64,000 bases of DNA from Streptomyces sp. 378 (GCF_030124145.1 NZ_JASKMS010000012.1:159885-223884); one strand, 5' to 3'; positions 34,344 to 43,749 are shown, counted from the stretch's first letter. The notes: generated by a model from the sequence alone, not told the origin. Numbers and translations: made by a program.

Positions 34344-35305
34344 CGACACGTGTCCTCGCCATCGACGCGGGCAACAGCAAGACGGACGTCGCGATCGTGA
34401 CGGCGGACGGGGACGTCCTCGCCACGGCACGCGGAGGCGGCTTCCGTCCGCCGGCCGTGGGCGTGGACGCGGCGATGGACGCCCTCGCCGAAACGGTGGC
34501 GCAGACCCTCGGCACCGCGGGTCTCACCTCGGTCACCCATGTCTCGGCATGCCTGGCGAACGCCGACTTCCCCATCGAGGAAGAGCGGTTGGCGGCGGCG
34601 CTGCGGGCACGCGCGTGGGGCACGACCGTGACGGTCCGCAACGACACCTTCGCGATCCTGCGGGCCGGTGTCACCGAACCCCGGGGTGTGGCGGTCGTCT
34701 GCGGCGCGGGCATCAACTGCGTGGGCATGCGCCCCGACGGCCGCACGGCCCGCTTCCCGGCACTCGGCAGGGTCTCGGGCGACTGGGGCGGCGGCTGGGA
34801 CCTGTCCGAGGAAGCCCTCTGGCACGCCTCCCGGGCGGAGGACGGCCGCGGCGCCCCCACCGCCCTGTCCCACACCCTCCCCGCCCACTTCGGCCTGCCC
34901 TCCGTGTACGCCCTCGTCGAGGCGCTGCACCTGGCGCACATCCCGACGCTCCGGCGCCACGAGCTGGCCCCGGTCCTCTTCGCCACGGCCGCCGGCGGTG
35001 ACGCCATCGCCCGGACGATCGTGGAGCGCCAGGCCGAGGAGGTGGTCGCCATGGCAGTGGTCGCCCTGACCCGCCTGGACCTGCTGTCCGAGCAGACCCC
35101 GGTCCTCCTGGGCGGCGGCATCCTGGCGGCCCGTCACACCCAACTCAACGACCACATCGAGCACATGCTGGCCGAACGCGCACCGAATGCCGTCCCGCGG
35201 GTGGTCACGGCCAGCCCGGTCCTGGGCGCGGCGCTGCTGGGCCTGGACCACGTCGGAGCGAGAAGGGCGGCGCAGGAGAGTCTGCGCAGGCATTACGACG
35301 CCTAG
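34334..35305 (+). CDS. csnK: BadF/BadG-type N-acetylglucosamine/glucosamine kinase, CsnK-like
   Basis: 323 residues from GTG 34334, overlapping the end of the GH4 gene. Actin/hexokinase-fold ATPase: phosphate-1 loop AIDAGNSKTDVAIV (7-20), phosphate-2 VVCGAGINCVG (~120), a GRVSGDWGGGWDL segment (~145) typical of NAGK-like kinases, and adenosine motif VLLGGGILAA (~257). It would phosphorylate an amino sugar released by or feeding into the GH4 enzyme. Translation is coupled to the upstream gene. Substrate assignment rests on the csn context. Confidence 0.85.
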   Translation: MGLTTRVLAIDAGNSKTDVAIVTADGDVLATARGGGFRPPAVGVDAAMDALAETVAQTLGTAGLTSVTHVSACLANADFPIEEERLAAALRARAWGTTVTVRNDTFAILRAGVTEPRGVAVVCGAGINCVGMRPDGRTARFPALGRVSGDWGGGWDLSEEALWHASRAEDGRGAPTALSHTLPAHFGLPSVYALVEALHLAHIPTLRRHELAPVLFATAAGGDAIARTIVERQAEEVVAMAVVALTRLDLLSEQTPVLLGGGILAARHTQLNDHIEHMLAERAPNAVPRVVTASPVLGAALLGLDHVGARRAAQESLRRHYDA

Positions 35306-35713
35306 GCCGACCGCGACGCGCCCGCACCCGCGTACTGCGAGAAAGGGCCGTGTCGGGGGGTGTCCGCCCGCAGCGGCTGGCGCGTCAAGTCAGTCGGTAT
35401 GAGCGTCCATCGCGCCGTTCCGAGGACGGACACCCCCCGGCGCGGCCCCGCCCCCCCCACCCGGCGCAAGGCGAAGACGCACACCCCCACCCAGCGCCAC
35501 AGGCAAAGCACACCCCCCCCGGCGTCACCCACAGACGACGCGCACCCGCCCCACCGGGAACCGATCCACCTCCCCATACGTGTTCCTGGGCAAGGGGCGG
35601 TGCCCGGGGGGGGTGTCCACGCTGCGATCCGATCAAGATCCAGACAAGGCCGGTGCGGATGTCGGCCCCGGCAGCGATACTTGCGGCGACGGATGACCAC
35701 GGGGGAGGTCACA
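35306..35713. other. Intergenic region between csnK and the GlnX-like gene
   Basis: 408 bp with a C-rich, low-complexity middle (35440-35560). A 20-bp inverted repeat with two mismatches spans 35347-35366 and 35427-35446 (core GGGGGGTGTCCG), 60 bp apart; it may be part of the csnK terminator or an operator for the next operon. GGGGGAGG at 35701-35708 is the ribosome binding site of the following gene. No gene seen. Confidence 0.5.
35347..35446. repeat. 20-bp inverted repeat with 60-bp spacer
   Basis: Arms 35347-35366 and 35427-35446 match at 18 of 20 positions. The spacer contains no further pairing I can see. Confidence 0.6.
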
Positions 35714-37165
35714 GTGACGTACACGCCGAAGAGCAACCCGCCGCCACCGGGCCCGGGCCTGCCCATCCTGCCGGCGGTACCGGCGCAGACGGCACCCCCG
35801 GCCCGGCACCCCGGCAGCGCCCCCGCACCGCCCGAACTCCCGGCGGGCCCCCGCCGCACCGCCTTCGCCGAGGGCCTCGACCGGCTCCGCTCCGCCGCCA
35901 CCACCGAACCCGGCCGCCTCCGCGTCATCGGCGCCCTCCTGGCCCTCCTCGTCATCGCCTTCGGCGCGGTCGCCGCCTGGCAGATGACCGGCCGCGCGGC
36001 CGCCGCCGACGACGTCCTCACCCGCAGCCAGCCCCTCAGCTCGGACGCCGCCGACATCTACCGCTCCCTCGCGGACGCCAACACCGCCGCCTCCAGCGGC
36101 TTCCTCGCCGGCGGCCAGGAGTCGGCCACCACCCGCGAACGCTACGAGCGGGACATCCGCACGGCCGCCGAGAAGCTCGTCAACGCCGCCGCCAACGCCG
36201 ACCCGCACTCCCCGTCCACGGCGACGATCGCCGAACTCAACCGGCTCCTCCCGGAGTACAAGGGCCTGGTGGAGCGGGCCCGTACCTACAACCGCCAGGG
36301 CTTCCCCGTCGGCGGCGCCTACCTTCGGTACGCCAACGAGAAGATGCAGCAGCAGATGCTCCCGGCGGCGGAGGACCTGTACAAGAAGGAGAACCAGCGC
36401 CTGCGCGCGGACTACGCGGGCGCCACCCCGTACCCCTGGGCGGCCATCGCCCTCGGCGTCGCCGCCCTGGCCGCCCTCGCCTGGGCCCAGCACCGCAACT
36501 ACCGGCGGACGAACAGGGTCCTGAACCACGGCCTGGTGGCCGCCACGGCCACGGCCACGGTCGTCCTCCTCTGGCTGGTCGTGGGCCACACCGTCGCCCG
36601 CGCGGGCTTCAACGACTCCTACGACCACGGCGTCCGTTCCCTGAACGTCCTGCACGACGCGCGCATCGCCTCCCTCAAGGCCCGGGGCAACGAGAACCTG
36701 ACCCTGGTGGCGCGCGGCGCGGAGACGAAGAAGGTCGGCGAAACGACCTACGACGCCTACGACTACGACTTCGGCTCGGACATCAAGGCCCTCGCCGCAC
36801 ACCTGGCGGCGGCGGAGAAACTCGCCGACGACGCCTCGGGCGAACGCCCCGTCACCGCCGCCGTGGGCAATATGACGGAGTGGAAGAAGCGCCACGCCGC
36901 GGCCCGCGAGCAGGACGAGAACGGCAACTACCAGCAGGCGCTGGACAGGGTCATCGGCACCAAGGGCGCGACGGGCGAGTGTTTCGACAGCGTCGACGAG
37001 AACCTGCGCACGGCGATCGCCCACGAGGAGACGGAGTTCAAGCGCGCGGCGGACGACGGCCGCGGTGCGCTGACGGGCCTGCCGGCCGGCGCGGCCGTGC
37101 TCGCGGTGCTGGGCGCCGCGGGCGCGGTCCTGGGCATCGGCCGCAGGCTGTCGGAGTACCGGTGA
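35714..37165 (+). CDS. GlnX-like integral membrane sensor (Rv0412c-type)
   Basis: 483 residues from GTG 35714, five bases after GGGGGAGG. A Pro-rich cytosolic N-terminus is followed by four membrane helices: VIGALLALLVIAFGAVAAWQ (~74-94), WAAIALGVAALAALAWA (~240), TATATVVLLWLVVGHTVA (~278-296) and LPAGAAVLAVLGAAGAVLGI near the C-terminus. Two external helical domains lie between helices 1-2 and 3-4 (SDAADIYRSLADANTAASSG; ARIASLKARGNENLTLVARG), resembling four-helix sensor domains. Topology and the adjacent GlnH-like and PknG-like genes match the mycobacterial GlnX-GlnH-PknG amino-acid-sensing locus. Name not assigned as a symbol because identity is only by context and topology. Confidence 0.8.
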   Translation: MTYTPKSNPPPPGPGLPILPAVPAQTAPPARHPGSAPAPPELPAGPRRTAFAEGLDRLRSAATTEPGRLRVIGALLALLVIAFGAVAAWQMTGRAAAADDVLTRSQPLSSDAADIYRSLADANTAASSGFLAGGQESATTRERYERDIRTAAEKLVNAAANADPHSPSTATIAELNRLLPEYKGLVERARTYNRQGFPVGGAYLRYANEKMQQQMLPAAEDLYKKENQRLRADYAGATPYPWAAIALGVAALAALAWAQHRNYRRTNRVLNHGLVAATATATVVLLWLVVGHTVARAGFNDSYDHGVRSLNVLHDARIASLKARGNENLTLVARGAETKKVGETTYDAYDYDFGSDIKALAAHLAAAEKLADDASGERPVTAAVGNMTEWKKRHAAAREQDENGNYQQALDRVIGTKGATGECFDSVDENLRTAIAHEETEFKRAADDGRGALTGLPAGAAVLAVLGAAGAVLGIGRRLSEYR

Positions 37166-37194
37166 ACGGGCCAGGGGCGATGGGAGGAACGACC

Positions 37195-38214
37195 GTGCGA
37201 GACGCACTCAGGGGCTGGGGCGGAGTGACCGCGATGGCAGTCCTCTGCGCCCTGGTGGCGCTGGTGGCCCTCTGCCTGCCGCTCACCACGGCACCCGCGG
37301 CCACCCAGCACACCACCGCGGCCACGCGCACCGTCGGCACGGCGGCGGAAGAGGACTGCGAGGCCCCCGAGCAGCAGACGCTCTCCCCCTCCTCCGCCGA
37401 CGGCGACACCATCCGGGCGATCAAGAACCGCGAGGGCGAGAAGCGCAAACTGATCGTCGGCGTCGACCAGAACAGCTACCGCTGGGGCTACCGCAACCCC
37501 AACAGCGGCAAGACCGCGGAGCTCGAGGGCTTCGACATCGACCTGGTGCACCGCATCGCCGAGGACATCCTCGGCGACCCGAACGCCGTGCAGTTCAAGG
37601 CGATCCCCACCGACCAGCGCATCCCGGCCATCAAGGACGGCCGGGTGGACATGGTCGTCCGCACGATGACGATCAACTGCGCCCGCATCGCCGACGTGGC
37701 CTTCTCCGCGCCCTACTTCAAGACGGGCCAGCAGGTCCTGGCCCCGAAGTCCTCGCCCGTCAAGGGCTACGACGGCACACTCGCGGACCGCCGCGTCTGC
37801 ACGGCCGCCGGCTCGACGGCGTACGCGAAACTCCAGGCGGACCAGAAGGCAGGCGACCTCCCGGCCAGCACCGACATCTCCACCACCGTGCCGAACCAAC
37901 TCGACTGCCTGGTGCGGCTCCAGCTGGGCGAGGTCGACGCGGTGGTCACCGACGGCGCCCTCGCGGCGAGCCAGGCGGCACAGGATCCGACGGTCCAGCT
38001 CAAGGGCGACGCCTTCACTGCCGAGTATTACGGCGTGGCGATGAAGAAGGACGCGGACGATCTGGTACGCCGGGTCAACCAAATCCTGGTGGACTACCGC
38101 AAGGACACCGCGAACGGCTGGCAGGCGTCGTACGACCAATGGCTGTCGGCAACCCTGGGCAAGGATGCGAAGAAGTCGCAACCACCGGCACCGCAGTACC
38201 TCCGCACCACCTGA
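37195..38214 (+). CDS. GlnH-like extracellular amino-acid-binding protein
   Basis: About 339 residues from GTG 37195, seven bases after GGGAGG; earlier in-frame starts at 37162 (GTGA overlap with the previous stop) and 37180 are possible. An N-terminal hydrophobic segment (VTAMAVLCALVALVALCLPL) could be a signal peptide or anchor; it lacks a clear lipobox. The solute-binding fold is evident: LIVGVDQNSYRWGYRN, FDIDLVHRIAEDILGD, VDMVVRTMTINCARIADVAF, and EYYGVAMKKDADDLV, typical of Asp/Glu/Gln-binding proteins. No transporter permease or ATPase is nearby, supporting a sensing rather than uptake role through the GlnX-like protein. Confidence 0.85.
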   Translation: MRDALRGWGGVTAMAVLCALVALVALCLPLTTAPAATQHTTAATRTVGTAAEEDCEAPEQQTLSPSSADGDTIRAIKNREGEKRKLIVGVDQNSYRWGYRNPNSGKTAELEGFDIDLVHRIAEDILGDPNAVQFKAIPTDQRIPAIKDGRVDMVVRTMTINCARIADVAFSAPYFKTGQQVLAPKSSPVKGYDGTLADRRVCTAAGSTAYAKLQADQKAGDLPASTDISTTVPNQLDCLVRLQLGEVDAVVTDGALAASQAAQDPTVQLKGDAFTAEYYGVAMKKDADDLVRRVNQILVDYRKDTANGWQASYDQWLSATLGKDAKKSQPPAPQYLRTT

Positions 38215-38242
38215 CCCCCCGCCGAACCCGCGAGCACACGCA

Positions 38243-38272
38243 AGCACCCGAGAGCACCCGAGAGCACCCGCA
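38243..38272. repeat. Three tandem copies of a 10-bp repeat
   Basis: AGCACCCGAG-type decamers are repeated from about 38243 in the 109-bp gap between the GlnH-like gene and the next gene. No function is apparent. Confidence 0.5.
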
Positions 38273-38323
38273 CCAGACGACGACAGACGACACGCGACAC
38301 ACAACCGCAGCGAGAGGTGATCG

Positions 38324-39661
38324 ATGGGCGTCACGGGATCCACCGGGCCGGTGATGGACCGGGACGAGGTGGACCGTGCGCTGGCCCGGCTCGGCGCGGA
38401 GCACGAGGCGATCGAGACCTCGCTCCTGGCCTTGCAGGACCACGCGGGCCGCAGACTCCTGGAGGGCGCCCGGCTCACCGGCGTCACCCAGGAGCGCTGG
38501 ACGTCCACGGAGGCGTCGATCACGCTGCTGTGGACGTACTTCGACGCGTACACCGACGCGCTGCGCACCGCCCGCGACATCCGGGCCCGCCGCCGCTGGT
38601 CCAGCCGCGAGGACCTGGTGGAGTTGACGGAGCTGCTGAACGGCGACTCGGTCACCGTCGCGGGCAGCGCCACGGCGACGGCCAACGCCCCGACCCTGCA
38701 CGGTGGTCCGAACAGGCTCAGCGAGCGCTACTCGCTCTCCGCCCTCGTCGACCGGATGAACGAGCTGTACGCGACGAGCCTGGACATGGTCGTCGCCGCG
38801 GACGCGGTCTGGTCGGCGCTGCCCGCCCGGATCGATCTGCTCGCGGCGGAACTCCAGCGCACCCGCCGGCTCGCGCACTCGGTCGGCGTGCGCCCCGGCG
38901 AGCACCCGGCCGGTGACGACCTGGAGCGCATCACGCGGATACTGACGAAGCTGCGCGAGCAGGTGGTCTCGGACCCGCTGGCCTTCTGGCTGGCCGCGGA
39001 GGGCAGTTCGGCGCCGGGCGGCGGCAGGCCGGACCTGACGGTGTACGACCGTGAGGCACGGGCCCTGGAGGACGTACGCCGCGAGATCGACGCCGTACTC
39101 ACCGTGCGCCAGGACGCCGAGAAGCGGATCGTGCGGCTGCGGGACATCCTCAGCCGCGCGGACCGCACGCTCGCCGAGGCGCGCACGGCACGCGGCGAGG
39201 TCCTGGCGAAGATCGCGGCGACGGAGGTGCCGGTCGTCAGCGGCCCGCCGACCGTGCTGCAGGAGCAGCTGGCGGCGGCCGCGGAGTACCGCAGGCAGGC
39301 GCAGTGGCACCGGCTGTCCCCGCTGCTGGAGTCGCTGGAGCAGAAGGCGGAGGACGAACTGCTGCGCGCCCGCGAGTCGTTGACGGCCGTCACCGCCCCA
39401 CTGGCGGTCCGCGCCGAGCTGCGCGGCCGGCTCGACGCGTACAAGGCGAAGGTCGCCCGGCACGGTTTCGCGGAGGACACCCTGCTGGTGGAGCGGTACG
39501 AGAAGGCGCGCCGCATGCTGTGGAGCGCCCCCTGCGACCTGCGCGCCGCCGAGCAGGCGGTGCTGCGCTACCAGCACGCGGCCGCCGAGCTGCTGGGCGG
39601 CGGCCCGCGGGTGCCGGGGCAGGGTGTGCCCGAGGACGACCGGAGGGGGCCGGGCGCATGA
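38324..39661 (+). CDS. Coiled-coil protein of unknown function within the PknG operon
   Basis: 445 residues from ATG 38324 behind GAGAGGTG. Almost entirely helical and charged, with long heptad-like stretches (AGRRLLEGARLTGVTQERW; ALEDVRREIDAVLTVRQDAE; LRDILSRADRTLAEARTARG). No signal peptide, membrane helix or enzyme motif. Its TGA overlaps the ATG of the PknG-type kinase gene (ATGA), so the two are translationally coupled. It is likely a structural or scaffold partner, or a substrate, of the kinase; this is inferred from coupling only. Confidence 0.8.
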   Translation: MGVTGSTGPVMDRDEVDRALARLGAEHEAIETSLLALQDHAGRRLLEGARLTGVTQERWTSTEASITLLWTYFDAYTDALRTARDIRARRRWSSREDLVELTELLNGDSVTVAGSATATANAPTLHGGPNRLSERYSLSALVDRMNELYATSLDMVVAADAVWSALPARIDLLAAELQRTRRLAHSVGVRPGEHPAGDDLERITRILTKLREQVVSDPLAFWLAAEGSSAPGGGRPDLTVYDREARALEDVRREIDAVLTVRQDAEKRIVRLRDILSRADRTLAEARTARGEVLAKIAATEVPVVSGPPTVLQEQLAAAAEYRRQAQWHRLSPLLESLEQKAEDELLRARESLTAVTAPLAVRAELRGRLDAYKAKVARHGFAEDTLLVERYEKARRMLWSAPCDLRAAEQAVLRYQHAAAELLGGGPRVPGQGVPEDDRRGPGA

Positions 39662-42240
39662 GTGACGAGGGGGAGTCCATGAGTCAGCCACCGCAGGAGC
39701 CGCCCGGCGCGTCCGGACGCGCCTGCCAGCGCCCCGCCTGCGGCGGCAGCTACGAGGACGTGGGCGGTGGGGAACTGTACTGCGACACCTGCGGTCTCGC
39801 CCCGGTCGTCGCGGCGGGGGGACCCCCTTCCGGGAACGGCATGGTCGGTTCGCCTCCCACCGGCATCACGGCCGGCGGCAGGGGCGGCTCCCGCGGGTCC
39901 GCCGGCACCGGTGGTTCCCGCTCCGGCAGCCGCAGTTCGCGGACCTCCTCCCAGTCGTCGAGGTCCCGCCGTTCGGTGTCGGGACGCCTCTCGCGGTCCC
40001 TGTCGGGTACGTCGACGGGCCGCTCGATGTCGGTGCGCAGTTCCGGCTCGACCGCCGGTTCCGCGTCCCGGGGGCGGCTGGGCGCCGGGCTGGTGCAGGT
40101 GCCGCCGATCCCGCGGCCCGACCCGCGCGAGATGGTCCTGGACAACCCCGAGGTGCCCGAGCGGAAGCGGTTCTGCTCACGGTCCGACTGCGGAGCGCCG
40201 GTGGGCCGGGCGCGCGGCGACCGGCCGGGCCGTACGGAGGGCTTCTGCACCAAGTGCGGCCATCCGTACTCGTTCGTGCCGAAGCTGAAGGCCGGGGACG
40301 TGGTGCACGGCCAGTACGAGGTGGTCGGCTGTCTGGCGCACGGCGGCCTGGGCTGGATCTACCTCGCCGTCGACCGGGCGGTCTCGGACCGCTGGGTGGT
40401 CCTCAAGGGCCTGCTGGACACGGGAGACCAGGACGCCATGGCGGCGGCGATCTCCGAGCGTCGTTTCCTCGCGGAGATCGAGCACGCCAACATCGTGCGG
40501 ATCTACAACTTCGTGGAGCACCTGGACCAGCGCACGGGCTCGCTCGACGGCTACATCGTCATGGAGTACGTCGGCGGCAAGTCCCTCAAGGAGATCGCCA
40601 ACGCCCGCCGCACCGCGCAGGGCAGACGGGACCCGCTGCCGGTGGAGCAGGCGTGCGCGTACGGCATCGAGGCGCTGGAGGCGCTCGGGCACCTGCACAG
40701 CCGGAACCTGCTGTACTGCGACTTCAAGGTCGACAACGCGATCCAGACCGAGGACCAGCTCAAGCTGATCGACATGGGCGCGGTGCGCAGGATGGACGAC
40801 GAGGAGTCGGCCATCTACGGCACGGTCGGCTACCAGGCCCCGGAGGTCGCCGAGGCGGGCCCGTCGGTGGCGAGCGACCTGTACACGGTCGCCCGCACCC
40901 TCGCCGTCATGACGTTCGACTTCCAGGGCTACACCAACGTCTACGCCGACTCCCTGCCCGATCCGGACCACATCGAGGTGTTCCGGCAGTACGAGTCGTT
41001 CTACCGGCTCCTGGTCCGTGCCACGGATCCCGACCCGGCCCGCCGCTTCGCCTCCGCGCAGGAGATGACCGAGCAGCTGACGGGCGTCCTGCGGGAGGTC
41101 GTCTCCCTCCAGACGGGTCGTGCCCGCCCGGCCCTGTCCACGCTCTTCGGACCGGAACTGCGGGTGCCGGACACGGAGTTGTTCCCGAGGCTGGACGCAG
41201 AGGTGTCCCGCCTCGGGGCCCGGGCGGTGCGGACCCGGGCGTCCGCCGCCCCTGCCGTCCTGCCCCACCCGCAGCGGCCCGGGGGCCCGCACGGCCTCGT
41301 CAAGCCCGTCGACACCCCCGCCGCCGCCTTCGCCCTGCCCGTCGCCCGGGTCGACCCGGGGGACCCCAACGCCGGTTTCCTGGCGGGCCTGATGACCTCG
41401 GCACCCGCCGAACTGCTCGGCGCCCTGGCGGCGGCCCCGGTCCCGTCGATCGAGACCCGCCTGAGGCAGGTCCGGGCCTGGCTGGAGACCGGCGAGCCGG
41501 CCACCGCGCTCCAGGCGCTGGTCGCGCTGGAGGGTGAACGGCCCGACGACTGGCGGGTGGTCTGGTACCGGGGTGTGGCCGCGCTGGTGACGGGCGACGA
41601 CGAGGGCGCCGCGCTCGCCTTCGACGCGATCTACGACGCCTTCCCGGGGGAGATCGCGCCCAAGCTGGCGCTGGGCCTGTGCGCGGAGGTGCTGGAGCAG
41701 CTCGACAACGCCGCCGAGTACTACCGGCTGGTGTGGTCGACCGATCCGAGCTATGTGAGCGCCGCGTTCGGCCTGGCCCGCGTGCAGTTGGCGACCGGGG
41801 ACCGGCGGGGTGCCGTGCGTACGCTGGAGTCGGTGCCGGAGTCCTCCATCCACTACACGGCCGCGCGGGTGGCGGCCGTCCGGGCGCGGCTGCGGCAGCG
41901 TGCGGCGACCGCGTCCGACGCGTCGTTCCCGGAGGATCTGACGGCCGCCGCGGCGCAGGTGGAGGCGCTGGAGGCGTACGGTCTGGATCCGGCGCGCCGG
42001 GAGCGGTTGTCGGCCGAAGTCCTCGGTTGCGCGCTGGACTGGGTACTCTCCGGGGACCAGGGTTCCGCCCCTCCCGCCGCCGGGGGACGGACGCTGCTCG
42101 GCAGCGGCCTGGACGAGCGGGGCCTGCGTTTCGGTCTGGAACGCTCGTACCGCACGCTGGCCCGGCTGGCGCGGGGCGGCGAGGAGAGAATCGACCTGGT
42201 GGAACGTGCCAATCGTTACCGCCCCCGGACGTGGGTGTAG
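39658..42240 (+). CDS. pknG: PknG-type serine/threonine protein kinase with zinc ribbons and TPR domain
   Basis: 860 residues from ATG 39658. Order: an N-terminal Cys cluster (CQRPACGG, CDTCG), a Ser/Arg-rich linker, a rubredoxin-like module (FCSRSDCGAPVG, FCTKCGHPYSF), the kinase domain from ~215 (glycine loop LAHGGLGWIYLAVD, Lys in WVVLKG, catalytic loop YCDFKVDNAI, metal loop LIDMGAVRR, GTVGYQAPE) and a C-terminal TPR region (WRVVWYRGVAAL, APKLALGLCAEV). This follows mycobacterial PknG closely. YCDFKVDN lacks the Arg of HRD, as PknG does (YNDLKPEN). Soluble; probably responds to amino-acid status through the GlnX/GlnH-like proteins. The extra N-terminal Cys cluster and Ser/Arg linker make it longer than PknG (~750). 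Confidence 0.9.
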   Translation: MSDEGESMSQPPQEPPGASGRACQRPACGGSYEDVGGGELYCDTCGLAPVVAAGGPPSGNGMVGSPPTGITAGGRGGSRGSAGTGGSRSGSRSSRTSSQSSRSRRSVSGRLSRSLSGTSTGRSMSVRSSGSTAGSASRGRLGAGLVQVPPIPRPDPREMVLDNPEVPERKRFCSRSDCGAPVGRARGDRPGRTEGFCTKCGHPYSFVPKLKAGDVVHGQYEVVGCLAHGGLGWIYLAVDRAVSDRWVVLKGLLDTGDQDAMAAAISERRFLAEIEHANIVRIYNFVEHLDQRTGSLDGYIVMEYVGGKSLKEIANARRTAQGRRDPLPVEQACAYGIEALEALGHLHSRNLLYCDFKVDNAIQTEDQLKLIDMGAVRRMDDEESAIYGTVGYQAPEVAEAGPSVASDLYTVARTLAVMTFDFQGYTNVYADSLPDPDHIEVFRQYESFYRLLVRATDPDPARRFASAQEMTEQLTGVLREVVSLQTGRARPALSTLFGPELRVPDTELFPRLDAEVSRLGARAVRTRASAAPAVLPHPQRPGGPHGLVKPVDTPAAAFALPVARVDPGDPNAGFLAGLMTSAPAELLGALAAAPVPSIETRLRQVRAWLETGEPATALQALVALEGERPDDWRVVWYRGVAALVTGDDEGAALAFDAIYDAFPGEIAPKLALGLCAEVLEQLDNAAEYYRLVWSTDPSYVSAAFGLARVQLATGDRRGAVRTLESVPESSIHYTAARVAAVRARLRQRAATASDASFPEDLTAAAAQVEALEAYGLDPARRERLSAEVLGCALDWVLSGDQGSAPPAAGGRTLLGSGLDERGLRFGLERSYRTLARLARGGEERIDLVERANRYRPRTWV

Positions 42241-42243
42241 TTG

Positions 42244-43647
42244 ATGTCGCAGATGCCCCGGTTGTCCGCCTGCCCGAGCTGCGAGGAACCCCTCGAGTCG
42301 GGTGACCGTTTCTGCGGCGCGTGCGGATACGACCTGTCCGCCGTGCCGGCACGGCCTCAGGACAACCCGACCATCACCATGAACGGCTCGGTGCCCGCCC
42401 AGGGCGCTCCGGCCGGTGCGTACCCCGAGCCCCCGTCGGCGCCGTCCGCCGGCGCGGCCTGGCCCGTCCCCGGGCCGGACGGCACGGGTGCCCCACAGCC
42501 GGCGCACCTGCCGGGCGCCGATTCGGGCGGCTCCGCACTGCCGCCTCAGGCGCCCCCGCCCCCGAGCGCCCCGCCGGCCCCGGCCGCGGGCGTGCGGTTC
42601 GACCGGCCGCCGCAGCCCGACGGGCCCGCCGCGTCGCCGGAGATCTACCAGACACAGCCCGACGAGTACCTCCTCCAGGCACCGGACCCACGGGTGTCCG
42701 CCGAGTCTGCGGCCCAGGCCGCGGGCACCGGCGGCAAGGTCTGCGTCGCCTGCCGGGCCGGCCGCGTGGACGACGACGGCTACTGCGAGAACTGCGGCCA
42801 CGCCCAGCCGCGCGAACGGGACCACATGGAGCAGGAGTCCGGCCCGGTGGCCGCGGTCAGTGACCGCGGCCTGCGCCACCACCGCAACGAGGACGCGTTC
42901 GCCATCGGCACCACCGCGCTGCCCGACGGCTCCCCCGCCTGCGTCGCGATCGTCTGCGACGGTGTCTCCTCGGCGACCCGCCCCGACGACGCCTCCGCGG
43001 CGGCCTCCAAGGCGGCGGGCGAGACGCTGCTGGCGGCCCTGCCGCGCGGCGCGCACCCGCAGCAGGCGATGCACGACGCGATCCTCGCCGCCTCGCGCGC
43101 CGTCAACTCGCTCGCCGCGGAGCCCGCCACGGCCCTTGAGCAGGCCCCTCACCAGAACGCCCCCGCCTGCACCATCGTCGGCGCCGTGGTGACGTCGGGC
43201 CTGCTGATCGTCGGCTGGGTCGGCGACAGCCGCGCCTACTGGGTCCCGGTCGACCGCAGCGCTCCCCCGGCCCGGCTCACCGAGGACGACTCGTGGGCCG
43301 CGCAGATGGTCGCCGCGGGCCTGATGAACGAGGCCGAGGCCTACGCCGACGAGCGCGCCCACGCGATCACCGGCTGGCTCGGCGCGGACGCCTACGAGCT
43401 GGAACCGCACACCGCCGCGTTCAAACCGGACCGGCCCGGCGTGGTGGTGGTCTGCACGGACGGTCTGTGGAACTACGCGGAGGCCGCCGACGACATGGCC
43501 CGGGTCGTCCCGCTCGACGCCGCCGTGCACCCGTTGCACAGCGCCCGGGTGCTCCTCGGCCACGCCCTGGACGGCGGGGGCCACGACAACGTAACAGTGG
43601 CGCTCGTGCCGTTCCCCGCCGTGCCCCAGGGGGCAGGATCGGCCTGA
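42244..43647 (+). CDS. PP2C-family serine/threonine phosphatase with two zinc ribbons
   Basis: 467 residues from ATG 42244, four bases after the kinase stop. N-terminal zinc ribbon (CPSCEEPLESGDRFCGACGY, residues ~11-30), a long Pro-rich linker, a second ribbon (CVACRAG, YCENCGH, ~165-185), then a PP2C domain: DRGLRHHRNEDAF (~207), AIVCDGVSSA (~232), GWVGDSRAYW (~325), VVVCTDGLWNY (~403) and GGHDNVTVALV at the end, with the metal-binding Asp residues present. It would reverse phosphorylation by the adjacent kinase. Confidence 0.93.
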   Translation: MSQMPRLSACPSCEEPLESGDRFCGACGYDLSAVPARPQDNPTITMNGSVPAQGAPAGAYPEPPSAPSAGAAWPVPGPDGTGAPQPAHLPGADSGGSALPPQAPPPPSAPPAPAAGVRFDRPPQPDGPAASPEIYQTQPDEYLLQAPDPRVSAESAAQAAGTGGKVCVACRAGRVDDDGYCENCGHAQPRERDHMEQESGPVAAVSDRGLRHHRNEDAFAIGTTALPDGSPACVAIVCDGVSSATRPDDASAAASKAAGETLLAALPRGAHPQQAMHDAILAASRAVNSLAAEPATALEQAPHQNAPACTIVGAVVTSGLLIVGWVGDSRAYWVPVDRSAPPARLTEDDSWAAQMVAAGLMNEAEAYADERAHAITGWLGADAYELEPHTAAFKPDRPGVVVVCTDGLWNYAEAADDMARVVPLDAAVHPLHSARVLLGHALDGGGHDNVTVALVPFPAVPQGAGSA

Positions 43648-43672
43648 GGCCAGGTACGGGGACGCACGCCTC

Positions 43673-43698
43673 GGCGGACCGGAGGGGACCGGTCCGCC
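43673..43698 (+). terminator. Hairpin between phosphatase and vWA genes
   Basis: Perfect 10-bp stem (43673-43682 with 43689-43698) and a 6-nt loop, followed at 43710-43725 by the 16-bp palindrome CCCCGCCGCGGCGGGG. These may attenuate or terminate transcription in the only sizeable gap (102 bp) of the downstream half of the cluster. Confidence 0.5.
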
Positions 43699-43749
43699 TA
43701 CCGTCATCACCCCGCCGCGGCGGGGGCTTTGAAGGGGGATCGAAGCAGC

